From the NCBI GenBank assembly GCA_937965665.1, contig CALCJE010000247.1:1-23363 (forward strand): a stretch of DNA of 23,363 nucleotides, written 5' to 3'. This DNA is from an uncultured Bacteroidales bacterium. Its GTDB lineage: Bacteria; Bacteroidota; Bacteroidia; Bacteroidales; UBA4417. Shown here one piece after another: positions 15,564 through 23,363 of the stretch. Position 1 is the first letter of the stretch. The number at the start of each line of letters is the position of its first letter. The notes below the pieces were generated by a model that ran no database searches, had not been told where the DNA came from, and saw nothing but the letters and a program-made list of their open reading frames with translations. The translations under genes and the position numbers were made by a program.

Positions 15564-16331
15564 ATGATCGTTAACCGCACGATATTATTAGTCGAAGACT
15601 CTGATTCTGATCGTCTTCTGTTTTCAAAATATTTAAAACAAATGGGCTATGAATGTATGTGCATGGATTGTGCAGACAAATTGCTGTCCCAGATTGAGGC
15701 TATAGAACCAAGTGTTATTTTGATGGATATTGAGATGCCCGGAATGAACGGTCTGGAGGCTGCTACCCTGGTAAGGAAACAACAGGAAACAAGCGGTAAA
15801 AAGCATGTAATCATTGCCCTTACAGCTCATAACGACGATAATATTATGAGCATTGTAGCCAAGGCCGGATTCGACGATTACCTGCAGAAACCCATCACCA
15901 GGCGGGATTTGAAAATGAAGCTTTCGCGCTACCTGAAAAGTGACCTGGATTGCTCAAATGCTGATACCATGTGTAAAAACGGTACTGATAAATCAAATGG
16001 CAAGTTATATTCACTCGAAATGTTCGAAGCCGATGATCCCGAATTTGTGCGTTCTATTGTAGAAATGTTCGTTACCAACACACCGGGGACCATTGCCGCA
16101 ATACGAAAAGCTTTCGATGCAAAGGAACTGGAAACAGTCAGGCAGCAGGCCCATAAACTTAAACCACACTTTTCGTTTTTTGGCGCAGCGCATCTTCAGC
16201 AAACTTTCCAGATGATTGAGGACCTTTCGAAAGATAATAGCAATGACCAGAAACTCAATGATTTGATTCAGTGTGCTGATAAAAATATAGCCCTGATGGT
16301 TGATCAAATGAGAGTTGATCTGCTTTCTTAA
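15564..16331 (+). CDS. REC-HPt phosphotransfer protein
   Basis: The 255-residue protein has an N-terminal receiver domain (5-125: Glu11-Asp12 acid pair, phospho-acceptor Asp55 in ILMDIEMPGMNG, Thr87, Lys109) and, after a linker of about 25 residues, a C-terminal histidine phosphotransfer (HPt) domain (150-250) with His197 in QQAHKLKPHFSFFGA. HPt domains shuttle phosphate between receivers, so the protein can in principle act as a complete middle piece of a phosphorelay (receiver, His, next receiver). It has no kinase core, DNA-binding or membrane part. It sits between rlmN and a MATE gene, with its own promoter, and is not next to a hybrid kinase. The soluble kinases and lone receiver of 5648-12414 are natural partner candidates, but no direct evidence links them. 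Confidence 0.93.
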   Translation: MIVNRTILLVEDSDSDRLLFSKYLKQMGYECMCMDCADKLLSQIEAIEPSVILMDIEMPGMNGLEAATLVRKQQETSGKKHVIIALTAHNDDNIMSIVAKAGFDDYLQKPITRRDLKMKLSRYLKSDLDCSNADTMCKNGTDKSNGKLYSLEMFEADDPEFVRSIVEMFVTNTPGTIAAIRKAFDAKELETVRQQAHKLKPHFSFFGAAHLQQTFQMIEDLSKDNSNDQKLNDLIQCADKNIALMVDQMRVDLLS

Positions 16332-16550
16332 TTCATTTCATCAGATAGTTGCTGTCAGATAAACCAGGGTTCCTGTTTCCCGGTACCGGTTTTTATACAT
16401 TAACTGATGACCCTTTCCGTTTTAAACAGGCCTTTCATTACCACCATTCGCGAAACCGCCCTTATATTTTTTGCCTGTAATTCTGTCGCCGGATGGAAGT
16501 GACTTTTTTGCCATAAAAAACTGATTCATAACATTACGCCTGTATTTTTA
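16332..16550 (+). other. Spacer between the REC-HPt gene and the MATE gene
   Basis: About 219 bp. Near 16361-16394 AAACC and GGTTT could pair with an imperfect inner stem, around a 10-bp palindrome CCGGTACCGG and before TTTTT: a weak terminator candidate. No TAnnTTTG promoter element was found for the MATE gene. Confidence 0.35.
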
Positions 16551-17918
16551 ATGAAAGACCTCACCGAAGGAAACAGCGGAAGCCTTATTTTTAAGTTTGC
16601 CATACCAATGCTTATCGGCAATGTGTTTCAACAGATGTACAATATTGTTGATAGCATTGTTGTTGGCCGTTATATCGGGAAACAAGCCCTGGCTGCTGTT
16701 GGCGCATCGTTCCCGCTCATTTTTATGCTTATATCCTTTGTGGTTGGCGTTGCTATGGGCACAACAATTATTGTTTCGCAGTATTTCGGAGCCAGGGACA
16801 TGAAAATGGTAAAGCGATCCATCGAAACCATGTACATCTTCCTGTTTTTTGCCTCTATATTAGTAACCATTGTTGGCATTACGCTGAGTGGCCCTATTTT
16901 CAGGCTTATCCGTTTACCCGAAGACGTGATACCGCAGGCGGTAACTTACTTTAATGTATACCTCACAGGCACTGTATTCTTTTTTGGATTCAACGGGATA
17001 AGTTCGGTGCTTCGTGGTTTGGGCGATTCGAAAACACCACTCTACTTCCTGGTTATATCAACGGTAATGAATATTATCCTGGTCTGGCTTTTTGTTGCGG
17101 TTTTCAAATGGGGTGTGGCAGGTTCGGCCTGGGCTACAGTTATTGCACAGGCAGGCGCTTTTTTTACCGGGGTTATCTACCTGAACCGGACACACGAAGT
17201 TGTAAAACTGAACAGCCTGAAACTGGTTTTCGACAGGGCAATATTCCGTAAAAGCCTGATGATCGGGTTGCCAACGGGTTTGCAACAAACTTTCGTATCA
17301 ATGGGGATGCTTGCCGTTACACGCATTGTAAATGGTTTTGGAACCGATGTAATTGCAGCATACAGCGCTGCCGGCCGGCTTGATTCACTTGCTGGCATGC
17401 CTGCTATGAATTTTGGAGCCGCCTTGTCGACTTTTGTGGGGCAAAATCTGGGAGCCAATAAGCCCGAACGTGTCAAACAAGGATTGAGATCTACCTTTAT
17501 GATGTCAGGTGCACTTGCCTTGTTAACCAGCCTTGTGGTGATTATTTTCAGGCATCAGCTAATGCACCTGTTTACTGACGATGTTGCCGTAATTGCCATA
17601 GGAGCTGAATACCTGGTTATTGTCAGTTCGTTTTATATTTTCTTCTCCACTATGTTCGTGATTGGTGGAGTAATGCGCGGTGCTGGTGATACTTTGATCC
17701 CCATGTTCATTACCTTATTTGCTTTATGGGCCATCCGCATACCGGCAGCCTGGATTATGTCGCGGTATTTTGGCGTCGACGGCATCTGGTGGTCCATACC
17801 GGTAGCCTGGTTTATCGGCATGTCGCTTTCGTATCTCTATTATTTAAAAGGCAACTGGAAAACAAAAGTTGTCGTTAAACAGCGGATGAAAATCCCGGAA
17901 GATGTTGTGGTAGAATAA
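16551..17918 (+). CDS. MATE family multidrug/cation exporter
   Basis: The 455-residue protein is a typical multi-spanning MATE (MatE/NorM/DinF superfamily) secondary transporter, expected to have twelve membrane helices in two six-helix halves. It starts KDLTEGNSGSLIFKFAIPML and has the family's early sequence IGNVFQQMYNIVDSIVVGRYIG and QYFGARD. The second half begins near LPTGLQQTF and repeats the pattern with FVGQNLGANKPERVKQG. Such proteins expel cationic or other organic compounds driven by Na+ or H+ gradients, in the inner membrane. Substrate and coupling ion cannot be told by eye. It reads as a complete gene of usual length (440-460). It is transcribed 219 bp after the REC-HPt gene and ends convergent with the outer-membrane barrel gene. 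Paralogues of this kind are common in the phylum. Confidence 0.94.
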   Translation: MKDLTEGNSGSLIFKFAIPMLIGNVFQQMYNIVDSIVVGRYIGKQALAAVGASFPLIFMLISFVVGVAMGTTIIVSQYFGARDMKMVKRSIETMYIFLFFASILVTIVGITLSGPIFRLIRLPEDVIPQAVTYFNVYLTGTVFFFGFNGISSVLRGLGDSKTPLYFLVISTVMNIILVWLFVAVFKWGVAGSAWATVIAQAGAFFTGVIYLNRTHEVVKLNSLKLVFDRAIFRKSLMIGLPTGLQQTFVSMGMLAVTRIVNGFGTDVIAAYSAAGRLDSLAGMPAMNFGAALSTFVGQNLGANKPERVKQGLRSTFMMSGALALLTSLVVIIFRHQLMHLFTDDVAVIAIGAEYLVIVSSFYIFFSTMFVIGGVMRGAGDTLIPMFITLFALWAIRIPAAWIMSRYFGVDGIWWSIPVAWFIGMSLSYLYYLKGNWKTKVVVKQRMKIPEDVVVE

Positions 17919-17982
17919 TTATCAAAAAACATACTAAACGGATAAGATTCGGTTACTCGTCATTTGAGTCTTAAGTTCGAAG

Positions 17983-18064
17983 TCCAAAATTCCAAGTTCC
18001 AAAATCCAAGACCCAAATCCGCCATTTGCAGTCCGACATCCGCCATTTGCAATCCGACATCCGC
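17983..18064. repeat. Degenerate and tandem repeats between convergent genes
   Basis: A 21-bp unit beginning ATCCGCCATTTG occurs twice in tandem (18017-18037 and 18038-18058; one base differs, G/A), with a partial third copy ATCCGC (18059-18064). Just before it, TCCAAAATTCCAAG (17983-17996) and TTCCAAAATCCAAG (17997-18010) form a second near-tandem pair. The block lies wholly between the MATE gene and the barrel gene, which converge here. It carries no reading frame and looks like a genome-spread intergenic repeat. Confidence 0.75.
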
Positions 18065-18070
18065 AATAAC

Positions 18071-19789
18071 TTAGAAAGTATAACTCACCCCGCCCAGCAC
18101 ATTAATGCCATACGACCGGTAATTATACCAGCGGTAATACTTGCTGTTGGTCAGGTTGTTAAAATTAAGCCATGCCGATAAAGCTTTGGTGAAGCGGTAC
18201 TCCAGCCCCAGGTTTATATCGGCCCAGCCATTAATTTTTTGCGATTCGAAAATATAAGGTTGTTGGCCGATTCCATTAATCAAAGGATCGCCAACTGGCA
18301 CTGATGCCCATACCGGCCCGGTAACAACGGCTTTCATGGTAACGGCTATTTTGCTTTGCATATCGTACCTGCCGTTAAATTCGAACTCATACGAAGGCTT
18401 GTACCAGGCGTGCTCCTGGTTGGTTTTGTAATGCGAGTATGTTCCATTGAGCGCCAGGCGCAGCCTTGCTGTTTTTATAAATTCCACTTCGCCCTTTATT
18501 TTAACCGTACTCATGTGATCATATACCAGCGTGTATGTGTTCAGCAGGTACTGGCTGGTATCGGTGATAAAAAACGGGTAATTGTCGTAAGTATTGCTGG
18601 CTATGCTGCCGTTAAAATTAACGCTGCTGGTGATGTTGCTCAGGAATCCTCCGTAAATGTTGAACTTGTTGTACACAAAGTCCCATGGCATTACGGGGCT
18701 GATATACAGGTTTTGTTCCGTGGTATTCTGCAGAGAGGTGCGTTCCATTCCGCCGCTTATGCCGGCAAAAAGTTTCAGCGCGTCAGGGATCAGTTCCAGT
18801 TTGGCTTCGGCAACAGGGTATATGTGTCCTTTGGTGGTAAGCGTGTCCGAAGCAACATTCAGCCTGAAGCCGGCCATAAAACTATATTCGTTGTATTCGG
18901 CCTTTATGAAAGGATTGATCAGTAGTATGCTGCTGTTCGTGTAACCCAGGGCATTATGCTGGTTCAGGAAATTATAACTCGCCGTGATGCCCAGTACCTG
19001 TGGTTTTTCGAGTCTTAACAGGTCGTATGATTTATAGAGCGTTGTGTTAACCTGAACATTATTTTCTTTCATTTCGTGCAAACCTCCCATAAAGTAGTAC
19101 GAAAGCCCGATGGAATGATTCAGTTTATCCGTGTCCTTGTAGGTGCTGCTATAATTGAGTGTAGCCCCAGCTGTATGATACCTTTGCTGTATGTCGTCTT
19201 TTTCAATTACAGTATCAGGATAATCGGCAGGTTTAAAACCATACAGGTGAAGGCCATCGCGGTTGTAATAAATTTTACCGGCCAGCGCATGCTCGTCGAA
19301 ATAACGGGTAGCGTTAATTTCGGCCTCCTGGCGGCTGTTTGCAGCAGGACCGTAGTCTTTTATTTCGCCGGCTGACGATAAGTGTTTCAGGTGCACCGAC
19401 GAAAGGTATTTTTTCGAACGCAGGTTGCTCATAAATAATTCACCATATAGCGAGGAGTAGTTCCCGCCGCCACCCCTGATATAGTTCCGGTACAATTTGC
19501 TGATAGGCTCGGCAACAAGTTTTACAGCCGGTAAGGGTTCAATCACCGGCCTCACTTCCGCCAGCCTGGGAACAACGCTGTAAGTCATTTGAGGTATACT
19601 GGCCAGGGTATCAGTAATGGATGGATTACTGCTGATTTTAAAAGCATCGGGAATAATGGGGTTGAAGGGTGCCACAACCGTTATTTCTTCGTTGTAGGTT
19701 TTAACCTGGGCTATAACCGGGTTTAAGGCTACAGTAAAAAATAAACTTACCAGGGTTAAATATGCTATTTTGGATGTTGATGTTCTCAT
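18071..19789 (-). CDS. Outer-membrane beta-barrel protein, TonB-receptor-like without plug
   Basis: Starting at ATG 19789 gives 572 residues with a normal signal peptide (MRTSTSKIAYLTLVSLFFTVALNPVIA, cleaved near 27). An upstream ATG at 19834 is possible but would add 15 residues before it. After cleavage comes NEEITVVAPFNPIIPDAF (residues 33-50), resembling a TonB box, and a proline-rich stretch (to about 95) ending in AVKLVAEPISKLYRNYI. From about 105 onward alternating beta strands fill the rest (for example LSSVHLKHLSSAGEI, YHTAGATLNYSSTY, FNGRYDMQSKIAVTMKAVV), and the protein ends GVSYTF with the terminal Phe of outer-membrane barrels. No plug domain is seen, so it is not a standard TonB-dependent receptor. 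It is the downstream gene of a TPR protein, probably translationally coupled. Partner or ligand unknown. Confidence 0.85.
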   Translation of the reverse strand: MRTSTSKIAYLTLVSLFFTVALNPVIAQVKTYNEEITVVAPFNPIIPDAFKISSNPSITDTLASIPQMTYSVVPRLAEVRPVIEPLPAVKLVAEPISKLYRNYIRGGGGNYSSLYGELFMSNLRSKKYLSSVHLKHLSSAGEIKDYGPAANSRQEAEINATRYFDEHALAGKIYYNRDGLHLYGFKPADYPDTVIEKDDIQQRYHTAGATLNYSSTYKDTDKLNHSIGLSYYFMGGLHEMKENNVQVNTTLYKSYDLLRLEKPQVLGITASYNFLNQHNALGYTNSSILLINPFIKAEYNEYSFMAGFRLNVASDTLTTKGHIYPVAEAKLELIPDALKLFAGISGGMERTSLQNTTEQNLYISPVMPWDFVYNKFNIYGGFLSNITSSVNFNGSIASNTYDNYPFFITDTSQYLLNTYTLVYDHMSTVKIKGEVEFIKTARLRLALNGTYSHYKTNQEHAWYKPSYEFEFNGRYDMQSKIAVTMKAVVTGPVWASVPVGDPLINGIGQQPYIFESQKINGWADINLGLEYRFTKALSAWLNFNNLTNSKYYRWYNYRSYGINVLGGVSYTF

Positions 19790-19846
19790 TTTTCTCTCAA
19801 ACTTTAGTGGATGATAACTACCGGTTGATTTCATGTTTTTTAGTTA

Positions 19847-22800
19847 TCAGTTGGTATCGCCGATGGCAGCAAGTTTCGCCCGGGCTTCGTCAACCAGGTC
19901 CTTGCCCTCATAATTATCAATGATACTCTGCAGGGTCTGTTTTGCCTGGAAGGTATTGCCCTTTTTCACGTAAACATCGGCCAGCAGCAGGAATCCTTTT
20001 GCCACCCAGTAATCGTACGATGCATAGTTTTCCGACAGGGCAAAAACAGTTTTTTCGCATTCATCGTATTTTGCATTTTCGAAGTCGAGCTGGGCAAGCA
20101 TATATTTTGCCTCCGCAGCAATTTCATTTTTCGAGAGTTTTACGGTTTCGAGATACTCTTTGCGGGCCAGGTCGGTGTTGGTGAGTGCGTAAGCCGAACG
20201 AGCCAGCGTAATGTGTCCTTCGGCCTGCAGGTTTTCGGGCAGTTTGTCAACTGCCAGCAGTTTCTGTCCCGACTGGATGGCCAGCCCGTAGCGTTTCAAA
20301 GCGTAATTGCACTGCATTTGTCCTGCCAGTGCATTCATAATCATTCCGGGTTGGTCAGCATTTTCTTCGAGGCGGATATAATCTTCGAGCGCTGCCTCGT
20401 AGTTGCTCCGCATGTGGTTAATCTGCGCTGCACGCGATGCCGCATTTGCCGTGAAGCGCGAACGCTGCTGGTTAATGATAAAATCATAGCTTTTCAATGC
20501 ATTATCGTACCTCTGGGCTTTGTAGTCGCATTCGGCCTTGTAAAAGTTAGCCTCCAGAACAAAGGACCCTTCCGGGAACTTTGTCAGGTATTTTGTAAAT
20601 CCATCAACCGCTTTTTCGCAGTTGCCATTCATATATTGATTCTCGGATGCGATGTAGGTAAGCGAATCCTGTTCCGAACGCGTAATATCCCCTTCAGGGA
20701 CTTCTTTTGTAAAATCCACGTATTCGTCAACCTGGTTCATTTCAACATAAATGCTTTTTACGCTGCTGAGTGCTTCTTTCGATTCAGGGCTGCCCGGGTA
20801 GTCTTTCGCCACACGTTTCAGCATAGCCAGGGCTTCCTCGTCGCGGTTCTGGTTAAAGAAGATCAGCCCGGTTTTTAACAGCGATTTTTTTACATACGGG
20901 CTGTTCGGGAATTCTTTAACCACGCGCTGGAAATAATTGAGTGCCTCGCTGTCCTTGCCGGTAACATTGTAAGTTAGTCCAATTTCATAAAGAGCATCAT
21001 CGGTGTACGATGATTTGCTGTACGATTGCAGCATTTTGCGCAGGGTAGCAATTTTGTTCGGCATGTCGCCCTGCACCCCGTAGCAGATACCGGCCTGGTA
21101 CATGGCATAGTCGGCATCATTCACTTTCGCGGCAGCGGCTTTCTGGTAATATTCAATAGCCAGTGCATATTCCTTGGTCATAAAATAGCAATCGCCGAGC
21201 CTCAGGCTGGCATCGGCTGCCAGTTTGCTCTCAGTTTTCTTTTCGGCAAGATATTTCCTGAAACCTGTTGCTGCCTTCACGTAATCTTTCTTTTTAAAAT
21301 AACAATACCCGATGTTGTAGTTGGCGGTATTAAATACAGGCTGGCTAATGGCGCCTGGTGTTACCTGGAATTTGTTATACGCCTCAAGTGCTTTATCCCA
21401 GCGGGCAGTGCGGTAATACGCCTCAGCCGTACAATACGACGAAAGTGCTTTTATAGCGTTATCCGAAGTTATTTCACGGGCCTGGGCAAAGAGCAAGATA
21501 GCGCCATCATAATCCGTTTCATTGAACATTTCAATACCCCGGTAATAGGCAATCTTCTGGAAGGCAGCATCCAGGCGCGTGCTGCGTTTCTTAATCTGTT
21601 GTATGCTGGTCAGCGCGCTTTTGTAATTTTTAGTCAGCAGGTACAAATCTGCCAGGTAGCCGTAAAGTTCGTCGCGACGGGCCGATTCGGGATATTTATC
21701 CAGGTACTCCTGTATGGCATTCACCGCTTCGTTATAGGGATTGTACGAAAGTTCAACAGCCAGTTTTGCGTAGTTGAAAAGTGATTCTTCGGTGATAAAT
21801 GGATCAGTTTTCAGTTTAAATGCTGCATTAAAGGCGTTGAAAGCAAAACGTTTCTGGTTGGTTTTCAGGTAGCAGTCGCCGAGGTGATAATATGCATTTT
21901 GCGCAAGCGTATCCCTGGCGGTTGTTACTGCCTGGAAATATTTTACAGCCTGGTTAAAATTGCCGTTTTTATAATTTGCAAAGGCAATTTCATAATTGTC
22001 GGCTGACGAAACTATAGCAGGCTTCGATTCCAGGTACTGGTTAAAGTATTTCAGCGAGGTTTTGTAATCCCCCTGGTGAAAATAGGCATCGGCAGTGAGC
22101 CTGGCTATTTCGGCTGTTTTTTTGTCGTTGCCCATCTGCAGCAATGGGAGCGACCGTGCCAGTACTTCTTCGTAGCGGCCCTGTAGGGCATAAATCTGCA
22201 CGATGTAGTAATTTACCACATCTTTAAAAGTTTCGTCGGTCGAAACCCTTTCGAAATGTTTAAGTGCGGTTTCGTAATCCTTTTGTGAATATGCGATATG
22301 CGCGTAATAGTAATTTGCGGGCGTGTTGTATTTGTTTGGCTTGTCAATCAGTTGCCCGAAATTTTCCCTTGCTTTTTTCAGGTTGTCGGTTTTGAAATAG
22401 GCATAGCCGGTTTTGAAATAGTACTCATACTGCTGTTCTTCCGGGAGCTCATTTATATTCAGCTTGTCGAAGCAGGCCAATGCCTTGCGGTAATCCTTAT
22501 CCAGGAGTGCAAGTTTGCCTAATTCGAAGTTCGCGCTGTTTACAAGCACATTCTGCGGGTACGAACTCACAAAATTTTCGAACCTTGCCGTGGCATCAGG
22601 ATGAAAAAGTTGTGATGAGCACATGGCCGCATAATATTCAGAACCAGCCTGAAGGTTCGATTTTTCGCCTGCTGCCAGCTTGTCGAACATCACCTGCGCA
22701 GCAGCATACTGAGCTTTGCTGTAAAGGTCTGTGGCCTGGTCGAAGGTAGCTTGGGGATTATTGTAAATGCTTGTTCGTTGTGCCGAAACCTGTGAACCCA

Positions 22801-22852
22801 GGCCCAAAAGGAATACACAAACGGAAGTGGCTAAAATTCGGGTTATATTCAT
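19847..22852 (-). CDS. Large periplasmic tetratricopeptide-repeat protein
   Basis: The 1001-residue protein starts with a signal peptide (MNITRILATSVCVFLLGLGS, then QVSA with cleavage near residue 24), so it acts outside the cytoplasm. There is no lipobox cysteine at the cleavage site. Nearly all the rest is tandem TPR-type helix pairs of about 34-37 residues, visible as repeated A--LG-CYF---DY--A---F patterns (for example ASLRLGDCYFMTKEYALAIE and NYNIGYCYFKKKDYVKAATG). I estimate 20 or more units, including Bacteroidota-style units with spaced Tyr and Phe. TPR rods bind partner proteins; in this phylum they often sit with outer-membrane barrels or secretion complexes. The barrel gene follows at once (12-57 bp), so a two-protein envelope complex is likely. 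Exact function unknown. Confidence 0.92.
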   Translation of the reverse strand: MNITRILATSVCVFLLGLGSQVSAQRTSIYNNPQATFDQATDLYSKAQYAAAQVMFDKLAAGEKSNLQAGSEYYAAMCSSQLFHPDATARFENFVSSYPQNVLVNSANFELGKLALLDKDYRKALACFDKLNINELPEEQQYEYYFKTGYAYFKTDNLKKARENFGQLIDKPNKYNTPANYYYAHIAYSQKDYETALKHFERVSTDETFKDVVNYYIVQIYALQGRYEEVLARSLPLLQMGNDKKTAEIARLTADAYFHQGDYKTSLKYFNQYLESKPAIVSSADNYEIAFANYKNGNFNQAVKYFQAVTTARDTLAQNAYYHLGDCYLKTNQKRFAFNAFNAAFKLKTDPFITEESLFNYAKLAVELSYNPYNEAVNAIQEYLDKYPESARRDELYGYLADLYLLTKNYKSALTSIQQIKKRSTRLDAAFQKIAYYRGIEMFNETDYDGAILLFAQAREITSDNAIKALSSYCTAEAYYRTARWDKALEAYNKFQVTPGAISQPVFNTANYNIGYCYFKKKDYVKAATGFRKYLAEKKTESKLAADASLRLGDCYFMTKEYALAIEYYQKAAAAKVNDADYAMYQAGICYGVQGDMPNKIATLRKMLQSYSKSSYTDDALYEIGLTYNVTGKDSEALNYFQRVVKEFPNSPYVKKSLLKTGLIFFNQNRDEEALAMLKRVAKDYPGSPESKEALSSVKSIYVEMNQVDEYVDFTKEVPEGDITRSEQDSLTYIASENQYMNGNCEKAVDGFTKYLTKFPEGSFVLEANFYKAECDYKAQRYDNALKSYDFIINQQRSRFTANAASRAAQINHMRSNYEAALEDYIRLEENADQPGMIMNALAGQMQCNYALKRYGLAIQSGQKLLAVDKLPENLQAEGHITLARSAYALTNTDLARKEYLETVKLSKNEIAAEAKYMLAQLDFENAKYDECEKTVFALSENYASYDYWVAKGFLLLADVYVKKGNTFQAKQTLQSIIDNYEGKDLVDEARAKLAAIGDTN

Positions 22853-23208
22853 ATTCAGATGCTGAAAATCAGGATTAAAGTTACTGCTTTAAGTAGACAG
22901 CACCGGGTAGGGGCGGAGTAACTTATCAACAGTTGTAATTTGAAAACTTAACGCTGCTGCAGCCCGTATAGTATATGTTTATGAATAATTGGGGAAACCT
23001 CGTTATAAAAATGCAAAAAGCAGTTGTTCCGAGTAAATTTATTTTGGGAAACGCTTGGGTGTATCGCGCCAGCCGAAAATCTGCAACCATTAAATCCGGA
23101 ATAGGAATTTATGGATATGATATAAAACGTTATGAAATCAATAAAAATATTGAATTGATGGCTGCTGCGCTGCAGATAGAAGATAAGGGTGATTATTCCA
23201 GACCCGGG
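22853..23208. other. Spacer upstream of the TPR gene
   Basis: About 356 bp between the TPR gene start and the end of the T9SS cargo gene, both on the minus strand. No TAnnTTTG box with a -33 element was found for the TPR gene. An 82-codon open frame on the plus strand (22975-23223) matches nothing I know and runs into the cargo gene, so I do not call it. Confidence 0.5.
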
Positions 23209-23363
23209 CTACTTCAGAATTGATATTTTGCGGGTATCGATAACATTCCTGCCGGAAGTAATCCGGATTACATAGGTGCCCGGTTTCAGGCTGCTGATAT
23301 CCAGGTATTCAGTCGCCTGGGTCATGCTTCGTTTCCATTGCCGGACCTCAGCGCCACCCATAT
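23209..23363 (-). CDS. 3' end of a T9SS cargo protein (type A sorting domain), partial
   Basis: The minus strand is open from the right edge to TAG at 23209-23211, giving about 51 residues that end LDISSLKPGTYVIRITSG then RNVIDTRKISILK. This is the tail of a type A T9SS C-terminal sorting domain: a LxxLKPGTYVIRI strand, a Gly turn, then K-rich strand and a terminal Lys. The domain is recognised by the type IX secretion machinery for export to the cell surface, where it is usually removed. The rest of the protein, and hence its function, lies outside the window. No terminator hairpin was seen after the stop. Confidence 0.85.
   Translation of the reverse strand, partial: MGGAEVRQWKRSMTQATEYLDISSLKPGTYVIRITSGRNVIDTRKISILK

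Noticed and set aside
16361..16394. Strong terminator after the REC-HPt gene
   Set aside because: The possible stem is short and interrupted (AAACC/GGTTT with a weak inner part), so it is only mentioned as a weak candidate.
19790..19834. Upstream ATG for the barrel protein
   Set aside because: It would place 15 polar or charged residues before the signal peptide; the ATG at 19789 gives a normal one and is preceded by GAGAGAAAA. Kept as an alternative.
22922..22930. TTATCAACA, one mismatch from a DnaA box
   Set aside because: A single site with no cluster, no dnaA or dnaN nearby, and no AT-rich unwinding pattern, so there is no support for an origin.
22975..23223. 82-codon plus-strand open frame upstream of the TPR gene
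   Set aside because: No recognisable domain, no clear promoter, and it overlaps the end of the T9SS cargo gene on the other strand.

Overview
This window looks like an ordinary chromosomal stretch of a Bacteroidota member, most likely Bacteroidales-like; no species can be named from it. The grounds are: a C-terminal type IX secretion (T9SS) sorting tail on one partial protein, secreted proteins with FN3-like repeats, TAnnTTTG promoter elements (one perfect TTTG-N19-TAATTTTG), a tmRNA whose tag GNNYDYALAA resembles other Bacteroidota tags, and general codon and motif style. No phage, integrase, insertion sequence, CRISPR array, defence cassette or tRNA was recognised.

Layout. (1) 1-3271, minus strand: the 5' part of a secreted FN3-like protein, then two M16 (insulinase-like) metallopeptidase subunits. 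One keeps the zinc motif; the other has lost it but keeps the Arg/Tyr substrate-binding motif. (2) 3679-5479, plus strand: a secreted coiled-coil protein with a predicted beta-rich C-terminus, then ssrA (tmRNA) with its own promoter and a perfect hairpin terminator. (3) 5648-12414, minus strand: a soluble signalling cluster made of a REC-REC-PAS-PAS histidine kinase, a lone CheY/Rcp1-like receiver and a 1287-residue PocR-PAS(x7) histidine kinase. None has a membrane segment, so they should sense cytoplasmic or diffusible signals. (4) 12982-13284, minus strand: a small bacterial PH-like protein with the best promoter in the window. (5) 13757-17918, plus strand: a ferredoxin-NADP reductase-like flavoprotein 6 bp before rlmN, a REC-HPt phosphotransfer protein with its own promoter, and a MATE exporter. 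(6) 17919-18070: a short intergenic stretch between convergent genes, holding degenerate and tandem repeats. (7) 18071-23363, minus strand: an outer-membrane barrel protein, a 1001-residue periplasmic TPR protein that is probably its operon partner, and the 3' end of a T9SS cargo gene.

How the genes fit together. There are three themes. Phosphorelay: two PAS-rich kinases, a lone receiver and a REC-HPt protein could form one branched relay. Envelope and secretion: two T9SS-type or FN3 secreted proteins, a coiled-coil secreted protein and the TPR/barrel pair. Protein and ribosome quality control: tmRNA, RlmN with a possible reductase partner, and the split M16 peptidase. The points I find most worth testing are the reductase-rlmN pair, the plug-less barrel with a TonB-box-like N-terminus coupled to a giant TPR protein, the PocR kinase, the inverted repeat in the REC-HPt promoter, and the repeat cluster at 17983-18064. 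I did not find a clearly new system, and these are modest leads.
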